From contig JANWJC010000014.1 in NCBI GenBank assembly GCA_025449595.1, forward strand, positions 1 to 32,946: a stretch of 32,946 bases of DNA, read 5' to 3'. Below, piece after piece: positions 18,460 to 27,324 of this stretch. The position numbers and the translations under genes were made by a program. The notes below the pieces were generated by a model, which worked only from the letters and a program-made list of their open reading frames with translations, was not told the origin of the DNA and ran no database searches. The DNA is from Acidobacteriota bacterium. Lineage in GTDB: Bacteria > Actinomycetota > Actinomycetes > S36-B12 > CAIYMF01. Within the stretch, counting starts at the first letter, position 1; each line of letters begins with the position of its first letter.

Positions 18460-19552
18460 GACCCGCCACCGAGGTGGCCTGCCTCGCGGCGAGGGTTCGG
18501 GCTGCTCTTCGACTCCAGGTCACCAGGCACAGGACTCCGATGGCTATCTGAGGCACGAAGGAGGCGGCTCGCCAGACCAGGGTGGCGGCGGTGGCGTGGC
18601 CGGTGGAGACTCCCATGCCGGTGAGCAGCGCGATCATCGTGGCGTCCACGGTGCCGAGCCCGCCCGGCGGCAGCGGGATCATCAGCCCGATCTGTGCCAC
18701 CGCGAACGCGCCGAAGGCGACCCCGATCGAGGTCGCCGGCCCGGAGTTCTCGACCCCTCGTAGCGCCGCAAAGAAGATGAAGAACTGGGTGATCGACACC
18801 CCGAGCTGAGCGGCGGTGATGGCCGACCAGCGGCGGCGTACCAGGTCGACGATGTCGGTCCGGAACTTCACGATGAGGGGCACCACGTCCAGGTCGCGGC
18901 CCTTGCGCAACCTGCGCATCAGTGGGCCGGCGATCTTGTTCGTCCAACGGCCGAGGGTGCGGGCCAGCGGTTCACTGCGCATGATCAGCGCGAACAGCAC
19001 GATCATGACGACGAGCACTACCAGCCCGATGACCCCGATATAGACGTATGAGCCGGCGGCCTGCCCGGACGCCGCGATCGCCATGACCCCCAGGATCGGC
19101 AGCAGCAGCGTCACGAACATGCTCCAGACTCCGACCGCGCCGATCGCGGCGGTGCTGGCGGTGGGGGTGACGTCGTACGACGCGAGCATCGCGTACTGGA
19201 TGCCAAGACCGAACGCGCCGCCGGCCGGCACCCCGTTGCTGATCGCGAACGCGGCCTGGTTCAGCTGGAAGCTGGGCCAGTAGCTCAGGCCGGGCACGGC
19301 GGCGACGAACGGCAGCCCGTACCACGCGAGGTAGAGCAGCACCGCCAGCACGATGCCCACCAAGGCCGCGGCGGTCATGCTCTGCAGGGCGGTGAGTGCG
19401 TCCTGGTACGAGCCGATCTGGGGGATGACCTTGATGAAGATGATGGCGATGATCACGAGCCCGATGGCCCCGAGGATCAGCGACTTCTTCTTGTCTAGCT
19501 GAGGCGGCGCCTGCGGTGATGGGGCCTGCGGTGCTGGAGTGACCTCCGCCAT
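18455..19552 (-). CDS. Flippase-like polytopic membrane protein (lysylphosphatidylglycerol synthase TM region / UPF0104-like)
   Basis: About 8 TM helices; LNQAAFAISNGVPAGGAFGLGIQYAML and GLMIPLPPGGLGTVDATMIALLTGMGVS are characteristic of LPG_synthase_TM. Confidence 0.88.
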   Translation of the reverse strand: MAEVTPAPQAPSPQAPPQLDKKKSLILGAIGLVIIAIIFIKVIPQIGSYQDALTALQSMTAAALVGIVLAVLLYLAWYGLPFVAAVPGLSYWPSFQLNQAAFAISNGVPAGGAFGLGIQYAMLASYDVTPTASTAAIGAVGVWSMFVTLLLPILGVMAIAASGQAAGSYVYIGVIGLVVLVVMIVLFALIMRSEPLARTLGRWTNKIAGPLMRRLRKGRDLDVVPLIVKFRTDIVDLVRRRWSAITAAQLGVSITQFFIFFAALRGVENSGPATSIGVAFGAFAVAQIGLMIPLPPGGLGTVDATMIALLTGMGVSTGHATAATLVWRAASFVPQIAIGVLCLVTWSRRAARTLAARQATSVAGP

Positions 19553-19648
19553 GACACCTCCTCCGAGCCGTGAAAGGGACGCCGATGCCGCCCCCTGAAC
19601 CTACTAAGGAGGCGACGCTACTACCCGGCGCCGGGCGCAGGCGAGTTC

Positions 19649-19755
19649 CTTGATCAGTAGGCGGATCGTGAGGTGCTACGAGGGCGTCCTGCGGGATCCG
19701 TGCGGGAGAAGCCTGCAGTGGCCCCGACTGACCTCACCGAATGCCTACTGATCAT
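19649..19755. repeat. Long inverted-repeat element, copy 2 (about 107 bp)
   Basis: Left arm TTGATCAGTAGGCGGATCGTGAGG; right arm CCTCACCGAATGCCTACTGATCATG. Confidence 0.85.
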
Positions 19756-19783
19756 GAACCGATGCGCTCGGGCCCGCGCAGGG

Positions 19784-21037
19784 TCAGGCCTGGGGCGGGG
19801 TCGAGTCGATGGCGACGCGGGCGGCTTGATCCGGGTGCTGGCGCAGCCACATGCGGGCGTACCGGCACACCGGCACGACCGTCAGACCCTCGCGGTCGGC
19901 CCGGTCGACGGCAGCCTGCACCAGGCTGCCCGCGATACCGCGGCCGCCGAGGGAGTCCGGGACCTCGGTGTGCACCAGGACGAAGCGGTCGCCGCGCAAC
20001 TGGTAGATCAGCTCGGCCACCTGCCCGTCGTCGATGTAGGCGAACCGGTGGTTCGGTACGTCGTCGAAGACTTCGGGCGCTTTGCTGTCGCCCGTCGATC
20101 CGACCGGCATCGGCTTTGCTTCCAGCGCGGCGCGGTCCCACTGGGCGAGGGTCGCTGCGGCTTCGTACGTGCTCTGCAGGAACTCCAGGAGCATCGCGTC
20201 AGGGTCGGCTGAGGTTCGTACCGCTTGGTACGGCAGGAGAAACTCTCCGAGGTCCTTGTCGAAGTACGCGGCGGCCGGGGCGACGGGCCAGTCCGCGAAG
20301 CCCTCCGGCGTCGGGTAGGCGTAAGAGTAGAAGGACCCCTCCTCACTCCCGCCGGGCCAGAAGCCGGCGCTGCTGAGCTCGTGGCTGTAGGCCAGCTCCT
20401 GCACGAAATCCGCGCAGTTCGGCACACCACCGGGATGCTTTGGCGCGAGCCGGCCGGAGAACCGGCTGACGGCAAGGTCGAAAGAGCCCCAGAAGAAGTG
20501 CACCGGGCTCACCTTGCCGATGAATCGCCCTCGGAACTCGTGCATCACGCGTTGGCTCTGCAGCAGGGCCCACCAGAACCGCTGTGCCGCATCGGGATCG
20601 TACGCACGCAGCTCGGTGTCGGCCGCGAACGGGATCGCCTCGGGCACTTCGACCGGGCGGGCCATCAGCTGCAGCGAGATCCCGAGATCGTCGAGCGCGG
20701 CGATCGTGGCCGCGTAGAAGTCGGCGACGGACTGCGGCTGCAGTCGTACCTCGCGGACCTCGCCGCGGGAGGTACGGATCAGCAGGACGTGGTCGATGAA
20801 GTCGAGCTCCAGCTCCAGCCCGCGGCCCTCGACATGCATGAGGGAGGTGGTCAGCCCGCGCGCCGAGACGTACAGCGGCACCTGCCACCAGTGGTTGATC
20901 ATCGGCTCCAGCGCGAGCCGTACCTTGCCGACGACCTGGCTCCACAGGTGCAGCGTGTCGCGGGTGTCCTCCCACTTCGACAGCGTCAGCACCGGCCACG
21001 GGTCGGTGCTGGCCGGCTCGCTTCGTACCTCGCTCAT
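19784..21037 (-). CDS. DUF5996 domain fused to a C-terminal GNAT (YjdJ-type) acetyltransferase-like domain
   Basis: N-terminal WPVLTLSKWEDTRDTLHLWSQVVGKVRLALEPMINHWWQVPLYVSARGL...; PVHFFWGSFDLAVSRFSGR. C-terminal VPNHRFAYIDDGQVAELIYQLRGDRFVLVHTEVPDSLGGRGIAGSLVQAAVDRADREGLTVVPVCRYARMWLRQHP. Confidence 0.85.
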   Translation of the reverse strand: MSEVRSEPASTDPWPVLTLSKWEDTRDTLHLWSQVVGKVRLALEPMINHWWQVPLYVSARGLTTSLMHVEGRGLELELDFIDHVLLIRTSRGEVREVRLQPQSVADFYAATIAALDDLGISLQLMARPVEVPEAIPFAADTELRAYDPDAAQRFWWALLQSQRVMHEFRGRFIGKVSPVHFFWGSFDLAVSRFSGRLAPKHPGGVPNCADFVQELAYSHELSSAGFWPGGSEEGSFYSYAYPTPEGFADWPVAPAAAYFDKDLGEFLLPYQAVRTSADPDAMLLEFLQSTYEAAATLAQWDRAALEAKPMPVGSTGDSKAPEVFDDVPNHRFAYIDDGQVAELIYQLRGDRFVLVHTEVPDSLGGRGIAGSLVQAAVDRADREGLTVVPVCRYARMWLRQHPDQAARVAIDSTPPQA

Positions 21038-21290
21038 TGCTGCCTCCCGCTACGTACCGCACATCTTGCCGCCACCCTGTTCCGCGCGCGCCCTGGGCTG
21101 GGCGGGCGCGGGTCCGGAGGTCGCCGCGGCTGACTCTGCGGCACGCGCGTGGGGGGTGGACCTGCGCGGGGTCTCGGCGCGGCTCACGGCGCGGCCCGCT
21201 CAGCGGCGCGGCGTCGCGGGTGCGCGTCGTGCAGGGTCCCGGGGTCTTGCCCGGGCGCTTCTGCGCGCCTCGAGGCGGGTCGATCTGAGG

Positions 21291-21366
21291 TGGAGCCGCC
21301 TAACGGAATCGAACCGTTGACCTATTCATTACGAGTGAATCGCTCTACCGACTGAGCTAAGGCGGC
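21291..21366 (-). tRNA. tRNA-Thr (anticodon CGT)
   Basis: Minus strand GCCGCCTTAGCTCAGTCGGTAGAGCGATTCACTCGTAATGAATAGGTCAACGGTTCGATTCCGTTAGGCGGCTCCA: 7-bp acceptor stem, D arm, anticodon stem ATTCA/TGAAT with loop CTCGTAA, T-loop TTCGATT, encoded CCA. Confidence 0.96.
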
Positions 21367-21478
21367 GTGCACGGTCCGTGGTCGGACAGCGCGGGCCAGC
21401 GTACCTGACCGGGCGCCCGCGCTCCGAACCGGCGGGAGCCCGGTGCTGCGTCGGTCAGTAGGGGATTCATCCCAGAAG

Positions 21479-23116
21479 TCAGAAGGCGGCGGTGCGGCAG
21501 ATGGTGCCGACGGGGGGAGTTGCGCCGGTGAGGAGGTACGTGTTGACGGCGTTGTCGATGCAGTCCGAGCCCATGCCGTAGGCGGTGTGACCGTCGCCGA
21601 TACGGGTCAGCAGGACTCCCTTGGAGAGCTGCTTGGCCAGTGCCTGCGCCCAGGGGTACGGCGTGGCGGGATCGTACGTCGTCCCGACGACCAGGATCGG
21701 CGGCGAGCCGGGGGCGGTGATGCGGTGCGGGGCGTCGGTGGCCGGCGCCTCCCAGTACGCGAACGGCAGGTTCGACCAGGCCATGAACGCGCCCCAGGTC
21801 GGAGCCTCCTTCGCCCACTGCTGGGCCAGCACGGCGATCTGGGCCGGTCCGGGGCGGTCGGTGTGATCGAGGGCGTTGACGGCGTTGAGCGCGTCGAGGG
21901 AGTTGTCCTGGTAGTGCCCGTTGTGGCCGCGGTTCAGGCGGTCGTCGAGCAGGCCCAGCAGCACCGAGCCGTCACCGGCGAACGCCGAGGCGAGTCCGTA
22001 CCGCAGCTGCTCCCAGTCGGTCGGCGGGAAGTACAGGTAGGACAGCACCGCGTTCATCGCCAGGGCCTCGGTCAGCGGTCGGCCGCCCTTCGTGGACAGC
22101 GGTTTGACGTTGAGCTGTGCGAAGAATGCGCGGATGCGCGCCAGGCCGGCCGCCGTACCCTTCGGCAGCGGACAGTCGGTCTCCACCGCACAGTCCTCGA
22201 CAAACCGTTGCAGGGCAACCTCAAATCCCTTGGCCTGGCCGCGAGCGAGCTCGGAGTTCGTCAGGGTCGGGTCGATCGCACCATCGAGGACCATGCGCCC
22301 GACGTTGGTGGGGAACAGGTCCGCGTACGTCGCACCTATGAACGTGCCGTACGACGAACCGAACCAGTACAGCTTCTTGTCGCCGAGCGCGGCCCGCAGC
22401 ACGTCGACATCGCGTGCCACGTCGACGGTGCCGATGTGCTGGTACAGCGCGGGCGACATCGTGGCGCAGCCGTCGGCGAACTGCTTGGCCAGACCCGCCA
22501 GTGTGTTGACCTCGGCGGGGGTGTCCGGGGTGGCGTCCGCGGACAGCTCCGCGTCGGTGAGCTTGTCGGTCAGGCAGTGCACCGGGTCGCTCGCACCGAC
22601 TCCGCGCGGGTCGAAGCCGACGACGTCGTACCGCGCGCGCAGCGACGCCGCGATGATGCCCGGCGCGGCCCGCGCATAGTCGACCCCGGACCCGCCGGGC
22701 CCGCCCGGGTTCAGGACCAGCGAGCCGATCCGCTTGGACGGGTCGGAGGCGCGCAGCCGGATCACCGCGAGCTGGATCGTCGCGCCGGTGGGCTGGGCGT
22801 ACGTCATCGGGACGGTGAGCTTGCCGCACTGGAAGCCGCCGCCGCACCCGGACCAGGCGATCTTCTGCTGGTAGAACTTCGACAGGTCGGCCGCCGGTGT
22901 CGCGCTCGGTGCCTGGGAGGCGGCGGCGGTAGGGGGGACGCTGGTCGCCGGGCCGCCGGGAGTGACGGTGGAGCTGGCGGAGGAGCACCCGACCAGCACC
23001 AGCGCCAGAGCTGCCAGCCCGGCGCCGATCTTGCCGCGCTGCCGGGTAGCCCGCGAGCGTGTGGCCGGCTCGAGTGCCACAGCGGCTCTGGCAGCGCGAT
23101 CCGGCGTGTTGCGCAC
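21479..23116 (-). CDS. Alpha/beta-hydrolase lipoprotein with TAP-like C-terminal domain (tripeptidyl aminopeptidase-like)
   Basis: Lipobox LVLVGCSSAS; GGPGGSGVDYAR oxyanion region; nucleophile elbow YWFGSSYGTFIGATYADLFP; C-terminal PPILVVGTTYDPATPYPWAQALAKQL and GDGHTAYG. GTG start proposed. Confidence 0.93.
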   Translation of the reverse strand: MRNTPDRAARAAVALEPATRSRATRQRGKIGAGLAALALVLVGCSSASSTVTPGGPATSVPPTAAASQAPSATPAADLSKFYQQKIAWSGCGGGFQCGKLTVPMTYAQPTGATIQLAVIRLRASDPSKRIGSLVLNPGGPGGSGVDYARAAPGIIAASLRARYDVVGFDPRGVGASDPVHCLTDKLTDAELSADATPDTPAEVNTLAGLAKQFADGCATMSPALYQHIGTVDVARDVDVLRAALGDKKLYWFGSSYGTFIGATYADLFPTNVGRMVLDGAIDPTLTNSELARGQAKGFEVALQRFVEDCAVETDCPLPKGTAAGLARIRAFFAQLNVKPLSTKGGRPLTEALAMNAVLSYLYFPPTDWEQLRYGLASAFAGDGSVLLGLLDDRLNRGHNGHYQDNSLDALNAVNALDHTDRPGPAQIAVLAQQWAKEAPTWGAFMAWSNLPFAYWEAPATDAPHRITAPGSPPILVVGTTYDPATPYPWAQALAKQLSKGVLLTRIGDGHTAYGMGSDCIDNAVNTYLLTGATPPVGTICRTAAF

Positions 23117-23324
23117 GGAAGTCCTCTCCTTCGGCCACCGCACGTCACGAGGCTGACTCAAGCGTCTCAGTACCTCAGTGGACGAACGCCACGGTGGCCG
23201 GGTTCCGGTCACGCGACCGCGCGCTGTGGCGCGCTTCACCCGCGGCCGAGCGATGCGGGTCGGAGTCTGCGGCCCACGCGGCCCCTGTCCCGGTGGACAC
23301 GGCTGCCGGGTCAGGCGCGGCGGG

Positions 23325-24149
23325 TCAGGGGCGACGTGAGTCGTACGCCTTGCGGGCGGCGCAGACGGAGGCTCGGTCGCAGACCTTGGGCTGGCCGGTG
23401 GCGGTGAGCTTGATGACGACCGAGTCGCGGGGTACGTCGTGGGCCAGGACGCGGCCGGGGCCCTCGGGGGTTTCGACGGGCTCGCCGACGGCCGGTACGT
23501 CGGCCTTGAAGGACGCGTACAAGGGGTGTTCGTACTTCAGACAGCACATCAGCCGCCCGCAGGCGCCGGAGATCTTCATCGGGTTCACGGGCAGGTCCTG
23601 GTCGCGCACCATGCGCATCGTCACCGGCTCGAAGTCCACCAGGAACGTCGAGCAGCACGTCTCGCGTCCGCACGGGCCGATGCCGCCCTGGATCCGGGCG
23701 TTGTCGCGGGCGCCGAGTTGGGTCAGCAGGACCTTGCAGTCCAGGGTCAGGGAGAGGTCGCGTACGAGCTGGCGGAAGTCCACCCGGGTCACCGAGGTGA
23801 AGTAGAACGTAGCGGTCGGGCGATCGGACTCGTGCCCGACGTCGACCCAGTCGACGGCAACGACCTTCATCGGCAGTCCGGACTCGCGTATCAGTCGCTG
23901 GGCGGACACCCGGATCTCGGCGCGGCGCCTGCGGTTCGCGTCGTCGCGCTCGAGCTGCGCGGGTCCGGCTGGGCCCGCACACACCGACAGGCCCCCGATG
24001 TCGTCGGCGACGTACTCCGGCGCCCACACGACCTGGGCGACCTCGGGACCGGAATCGGTTGGCGCCAGGACGAAGTCCCCGACCGCGGGCCGGTGGGGTC
24101 CGGGGTCGAGGTAGTACAGCCGTCCCTTGGGCGTGTACGTCACCGCCAT
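23325..24149 (-). CDS. PSP1/RicT-like regulatory iron-sulfur protein family (YaaT-like)
   Basis: ATFYFTSVTRVDFRQLVRDLSLTLDCKVLLTQLGARDNARIQGGIGPCGRETCCSTFL...PVNPMKISGACGRLMCCLKYEHPLY. Cys motifs CG..CC and CGRLMCC. Confidence 0.94.
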   Translation of the reverse strand: MAVTYTPKGRLYYLDPGPHRPAVGDFVLAPTDSGPEVAQVVWAPEYVADDIGGLSVCAGPAGPAQLERDDANRRRRAEIRVSAQRLIRESGLPMKVVAVDWVDVGHESDRPTATFYFTSVTRVDFRQLVRDLSLTLDCKVLLTQLGARDNARIQGGIGPCGRETCCSTFLVDFEPVTMRMVRDQDLPVNPMKISGACGRLMCCLKYEHPLYASFKADVPAVGEPVETPEGPGRVLAHDVPRDSVVIKLTATGQPKVCDRASVCAARKAYDSRRP

Positions 24150-24279
24150 GATCCAGCCCACGCGCCCTCCTTCGTCGCGGCCCACCGTACGACCTGGTGC
24201 CATGTCGGTAGCCAGTTCCGGCCCTGCCGTCGTGGCGATCACAGGAGCGCGGCGGTGCTGGGCGACGTACGGTGTCCGG

Positions 24280-25137
24280 GTGGGCAAGGCGTACCGCACC
24301 GGCTCGGTGACTCGCGTCGCCGACCGGGTCCAGGCGCTGCTCGGGCAAGGACTGGACGTGGTCGAGGCGTACGCGGCCGCACGGGCGGCGTCGTCCTCGC
24401 GCGAGCTGGTGCGCATCGAGAAGGCCCGGGCCAAGGCCGCGCTCGCGCACCAGCAGGCTGTCGAGCACCACGGGTCGCGGGTCGCGCGGTTGCACCGCAA
24501 CGCCGTGACGCTGATCGCGGTCTCGGGTGCCGCGGGGCTGCTCGGGGTCATCGACGTCGCCTCGCACGGGGAGGCGATGCCCGGGGAGCCGTGGTGGTGG
24601 CTCGGCGGATCCGCGGTCGCAGCGGTCCTCGCGGTGCGTTCCCGCTGGTCGGCCGAGCACGCCGCCGCGCCGGTCGAGCGCCCCTTCGTCGCGACCAGCA
24701 TCGCGCTGGACGCCCGGGCGCTGCGCCGGGAGGCCGTGGGTTGGTCGGAGGCGCAGGGACTTGTCGCCGTACGACGGCAGGTGATCACGATGGTGCCGGC
24801 CGTGGCTGCGCTGCACCCCGACGCCGGGCGCGAGCTCGCCGGTGCCGAGTCGGAGGCCGGGCCGGTGCTGGCCGCGCAGATCACCCGGCTCGTACTTCTC
24901 GATCAGGTCGCGCACGACCTGCCGGGCACCACCGCGGCGCAGGCTGCGAGCTCGTCGGCGGAGCGGGTACGACAGCGGCTCGCGGACGGGGTGACGCGGT
25001 ACGACACGTTGCTGGCCGCCGCCTCCCGGCTGCTCGCCGCGCCGGACCTGAGCCGGTCCACCGCCGACATCCTGGGTCCGGCCGCCGACGCCCTCACCGC
25101 GTACGCCCACGGTCTGGCAGTAGCCACCCCCGAGTAA
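24280..25137 (+). CDS. Uncharacterised membrane protein (two predicted TM segments)
   Basis: GTG-initiated ORF VGKAYRTGSVTRVADRVQALLGQGLDVVEAYAAARAASSS... with hydrophobic segments AVTLIAVSGAAGLLGVIDVA and WWWLGGSAVAAVLAV. No family recognised. Confidence 0.72.
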   Translation: MGKAYRTGSVTRVADRVQALLGQGLDVVEAYAAARAASSSRELVRIEKARAKAALAHQQAVEHHGSRVARLHRNAVTLIAVSGAAGLLGVIDVASHGEAMPGEPWWWLGGSAVAAVLAVRSRWSAEHAAAPVERPFVATSIALDARALRREAVGWSEAQGLVAVRRQVITMVPAVAALHPDAGRELAGAESEAGPVLAAQITRLVLLDQVAHDLPGTTAAQAASSSAERVRQRLADGVTRYDTLLAAASRLLAAPDLSRSTADILGPAADALTAYAHGLAVATPE

Positions 25138-25171
25138 CCCGGCTCGGGGCGCGGCCCGCTGGCGGGGCCAG

Positions 25172-25195
25172 GGTTCACCGGCGTTCGGTCGCGCG
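25172..25195 (-). repeat. Isolated inverted copy of the CGCGATCAAACGCCGGTGAACC repeat
   Basis: GGTTCACCGGCGTTCGGTCGCGCG; its reverse complement differs at 2 of 22 positions from the copies near 10.6 kb. Confidence 0.7.
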
Positions 25196-25239
25196 CTCCT
25201 GCAGAGGGCGAGGTGGGAGGGGCGGCATAGGGTCGCCGC

Positions 25240-25944
25240 GTGAGCCACAGCCCGCACGTCGAGCTGCCGACGCCGCCGCAACCGTCGTACCCCGGGACGT
25301 TCATCGCGTTCGAGGGCGGGGAGGGCGCGGGCAAGAGCACGCAGGTCCAGGCCCTCGGTCAGTACCTCGCCGGTGCCACCGCGACCGATCGAGAGGTGGT
25401 GCTGACGCGCGAGCCCGGCGGCACTCCCGCGGCCGAGGCGATCCGGGAGGTGGTGCTGCACCCGCGGTACGCCGGTCTGGACGCACGCGCGGAGGCGCTG
25501 CTGTTCGCGGCCGCCCGGGGGGAGCATGTCCGGGCCGTGATCATGCCGGCGCTGCAGCGCGGTGCGGTCGTGGTGTGCGACCGCTACCTGGACTCGTCCG
25601 TGGCGTACCAGGGGATCGCGCGCGGGCTCGGCCGTGACCTGATCGAAGGCTTCTCGCTGTGGGCCGCGGGTGGGCTCGTACCCGATCTCACGGTGGTCCT
25701 CGACGTCGACGAGGCGACCGGGCTCGGGCGGGTCGCGGCCCCGGACCGGCTGGAGTCCGAGTCGGTCGAGTTCCACCGGCTGGTACGGCGCGCGTTCCTC
25801 GGCCTCGCCGCGCGGGCACCGCACCGCTACCTGGTCCTCGACTCCGGGCAGGATCGCGCGGCGATCGCCGCGCAGGTCGCGGAACGCGTCGACGCGCTGC
25901 TGCCCTCACGCCCCACCAGCGAACCCAGCGGGCGGCCGGCGTGA
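25240..25944 (+). CDS. tmk: Thymidylate kinase
   Basis: GTFIAFEGGEGAGKSTQVQALGQYL (P-loop), LTREPGGTPAAEAIRE, VVVCDRYLDSSVAYQGIARGLG. Confidence 0.97.
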   Translation: MSHSPHVELPTPPQPSYPGTFIAFEGGEGAGKSTQVQALGQYLAGATATDREVVLTREPGGTPAAEAIREVVLHPRYAGLDARAEALLFAAARGEHVRAVIMPALQRGAVVVCDRYLDSSVAYQGIARGLGRDLIEGFSLWAAGGLVPDLTVVLDVDEATGLGRVAAPDRLESESVEFHRLVRRAFLGLAARAPHRYLVLDSGQDRAAIAAQVAERVDALLPSRPTSEPSGRPA

Positions 25945-27143
25945 CGGACGTCTTCGACGAGGTGGTCGGGCAGGAGCGGGTCGTGGCGCTGCTACGCGCC
26001 GCGGCGGCGGAGGCTCCGTTGTTGCGGGGCGCCGACGCGGTTCCCGGGTCGGGCGCCGGCGCGATGACCCATGCCTGGCTCATCACCGGTCCGGCCGGGT
26101 CCGGGCGCAGCACCGCCGCGCTGGCCTTCGCCGCGGCGCTCGTCTGTCCCCGCGGAGGCTGCGAGACGTGCCAGTCCTGCCTCGACGTCGCGCACTCCAC
26201 CCATGACGACGTGGAGCACGTGGTTCCCGAAGGGGTCACGTACAGCGTGGACGAGGCCCGCGAGCTGGTACGCCGGTCCGCGATGTCTGCCACCCGGTCC
26301 CCCTGGCACGTGTTCGTCGTCGAGGACGCCGACCGGCTGAACGAGACCGCGGCGAACGCGCTGCTCAAGGCGATCGAGGAGCCGCCGCCGGGCACGGTCT
26401 GGATCCTGTGCGCGCCCAGCAGCGAGGACGTGCTCCCGACGATCGGCAGCCGTTGCCGGCACCTGCTGCTCGCGACCCCGACGAGCCAGGAGGTCGCCAC
26501 CGCGCTCACCGAGAAGTTCGGCGTCGACCCTGCGATGGCAGCGTTCGCGGCCCGCGCGGCGCAGGGCCACATCGGCCGAGCGCGGGCACTTGCTACCGAC
26601 GAGCAAGCCCGCCTGCGGCGCGCGGACATCCTGCGCATCCCGACCTCGCTCGGTGCGCTCGGGGACTGCTTCGTGGTCGCGGCCGACCTCGCCACCACGG
26701 CGAAGGACATCGCGGCCGAACTGTGCGACCCGCGCGACGCGTCCGAACGAGCGAACCTGCTGGCGGCGTACGGCCAGGGTGGCACCGGCAAGGGAATCGG
26801 CACCGTCGAGCGCCGCGTCAAGGGGCCGCTCAAGGAGCTCGAGACCCGGCAGAAGCAGCGCCGTACCCGCGCCACCCGCGACCAGCTCGACCGACCCATC
26901 ACCGACCTCGTGGCGTTCTACCGCGACGTGCTGGTGCTACAGCTCGGCGCCAGCTCCGGGCTGGTCAACGAGGAGATGCGCCCCACGCTGGAACGCCTGG
27001 CCGCCGAGAGCCGGCCCGAGCAGACCCTGCGCCGTACCGCCGCCCTGGAGCGCACCCGAGGCCTGCTCGAGGCGAACGTCCCACACCTGCTGGCCCTCGA
27101 GGCGCTCATGGTCAGCCTCAAGGACCCGTCGCTGACCCCCTGA
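25941..27143 (+). CDS. holB: DNA polymerase III subunit delta'
   Basis: VFDEVVGQERVVALLRAAA; THAWLITGPAGSGRSTAALAFAAALVC; CETCQSC; DADRLNETAANALLKAIEEPPPGTVWILCAPSSEDVLPTIGSRCRHL. GTGA overlap with tmk. Confidence 0.96.
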   Translation: MTDVFDEVVGQERVVALLRAAAAEAPLLRGADAVPGSGAGAMTHAWLITGPAGSGRSTAALAFAAALVCPRGGCETCQSCLDVAHSTHDDVEHVVPEGVTYSVDEARELVRRSAMSATRSPWHVFVVEDADRLNETAANALLKAIEEPPPGTVWILCAPSSEDVLPTIGSRCRHLLLATPTSQEVATALTEKFGVDPAMAAFAARAAQGHIGRARALATDEQARLRRADILRIPTSLGALGDCFVVAADLATTAKDIAAELCDPRDASERANLLAAYGQGGTGKGIGTVERRVKGPLKELETRQKQRRTRATRDQLDRPITDLVAFYRDVLVLQLGASSGLVNEEMRPTLERLAAESRPEQTLRRTAALERTRGLLEANVPHLLALEALMVSLKDPSLTP

Positions 27144-27324
27144 CCCGACCTGCGCTGCGGCATCCGAAGGCTCTTCGTACCTGAGCGAACCGAGGAGTGC
27201 CGTGGCGGGCGGGTCGAAGCGCGCCGGACGGATCGCAGCCACGGGGAAGATCAGGCGCTGGGGAAGATCCGGTGGTCCTAACGCACCGCGGGGCACCTTC
27301 ATCCCACAAGGGGCGCGCGCCGTT

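Noticed and set aside
18351-19755. Composite transposon carrying the flippase-like gene
   Set aside because: The flanking elements encode no transposase and the gene looks like an ordinary chromosomal membrane protein; retained only as a bracketing observation.
21443-25637. Long plus-strand ORFs 21443..23407 (654 aa) and 23439..25637 (732 aa)
   Set aside because: Antisense or out-of-frame with the alpha/beta hydrolase, PSP1, membrane protein and tmk genes; compositionally biased shadow ORFs.
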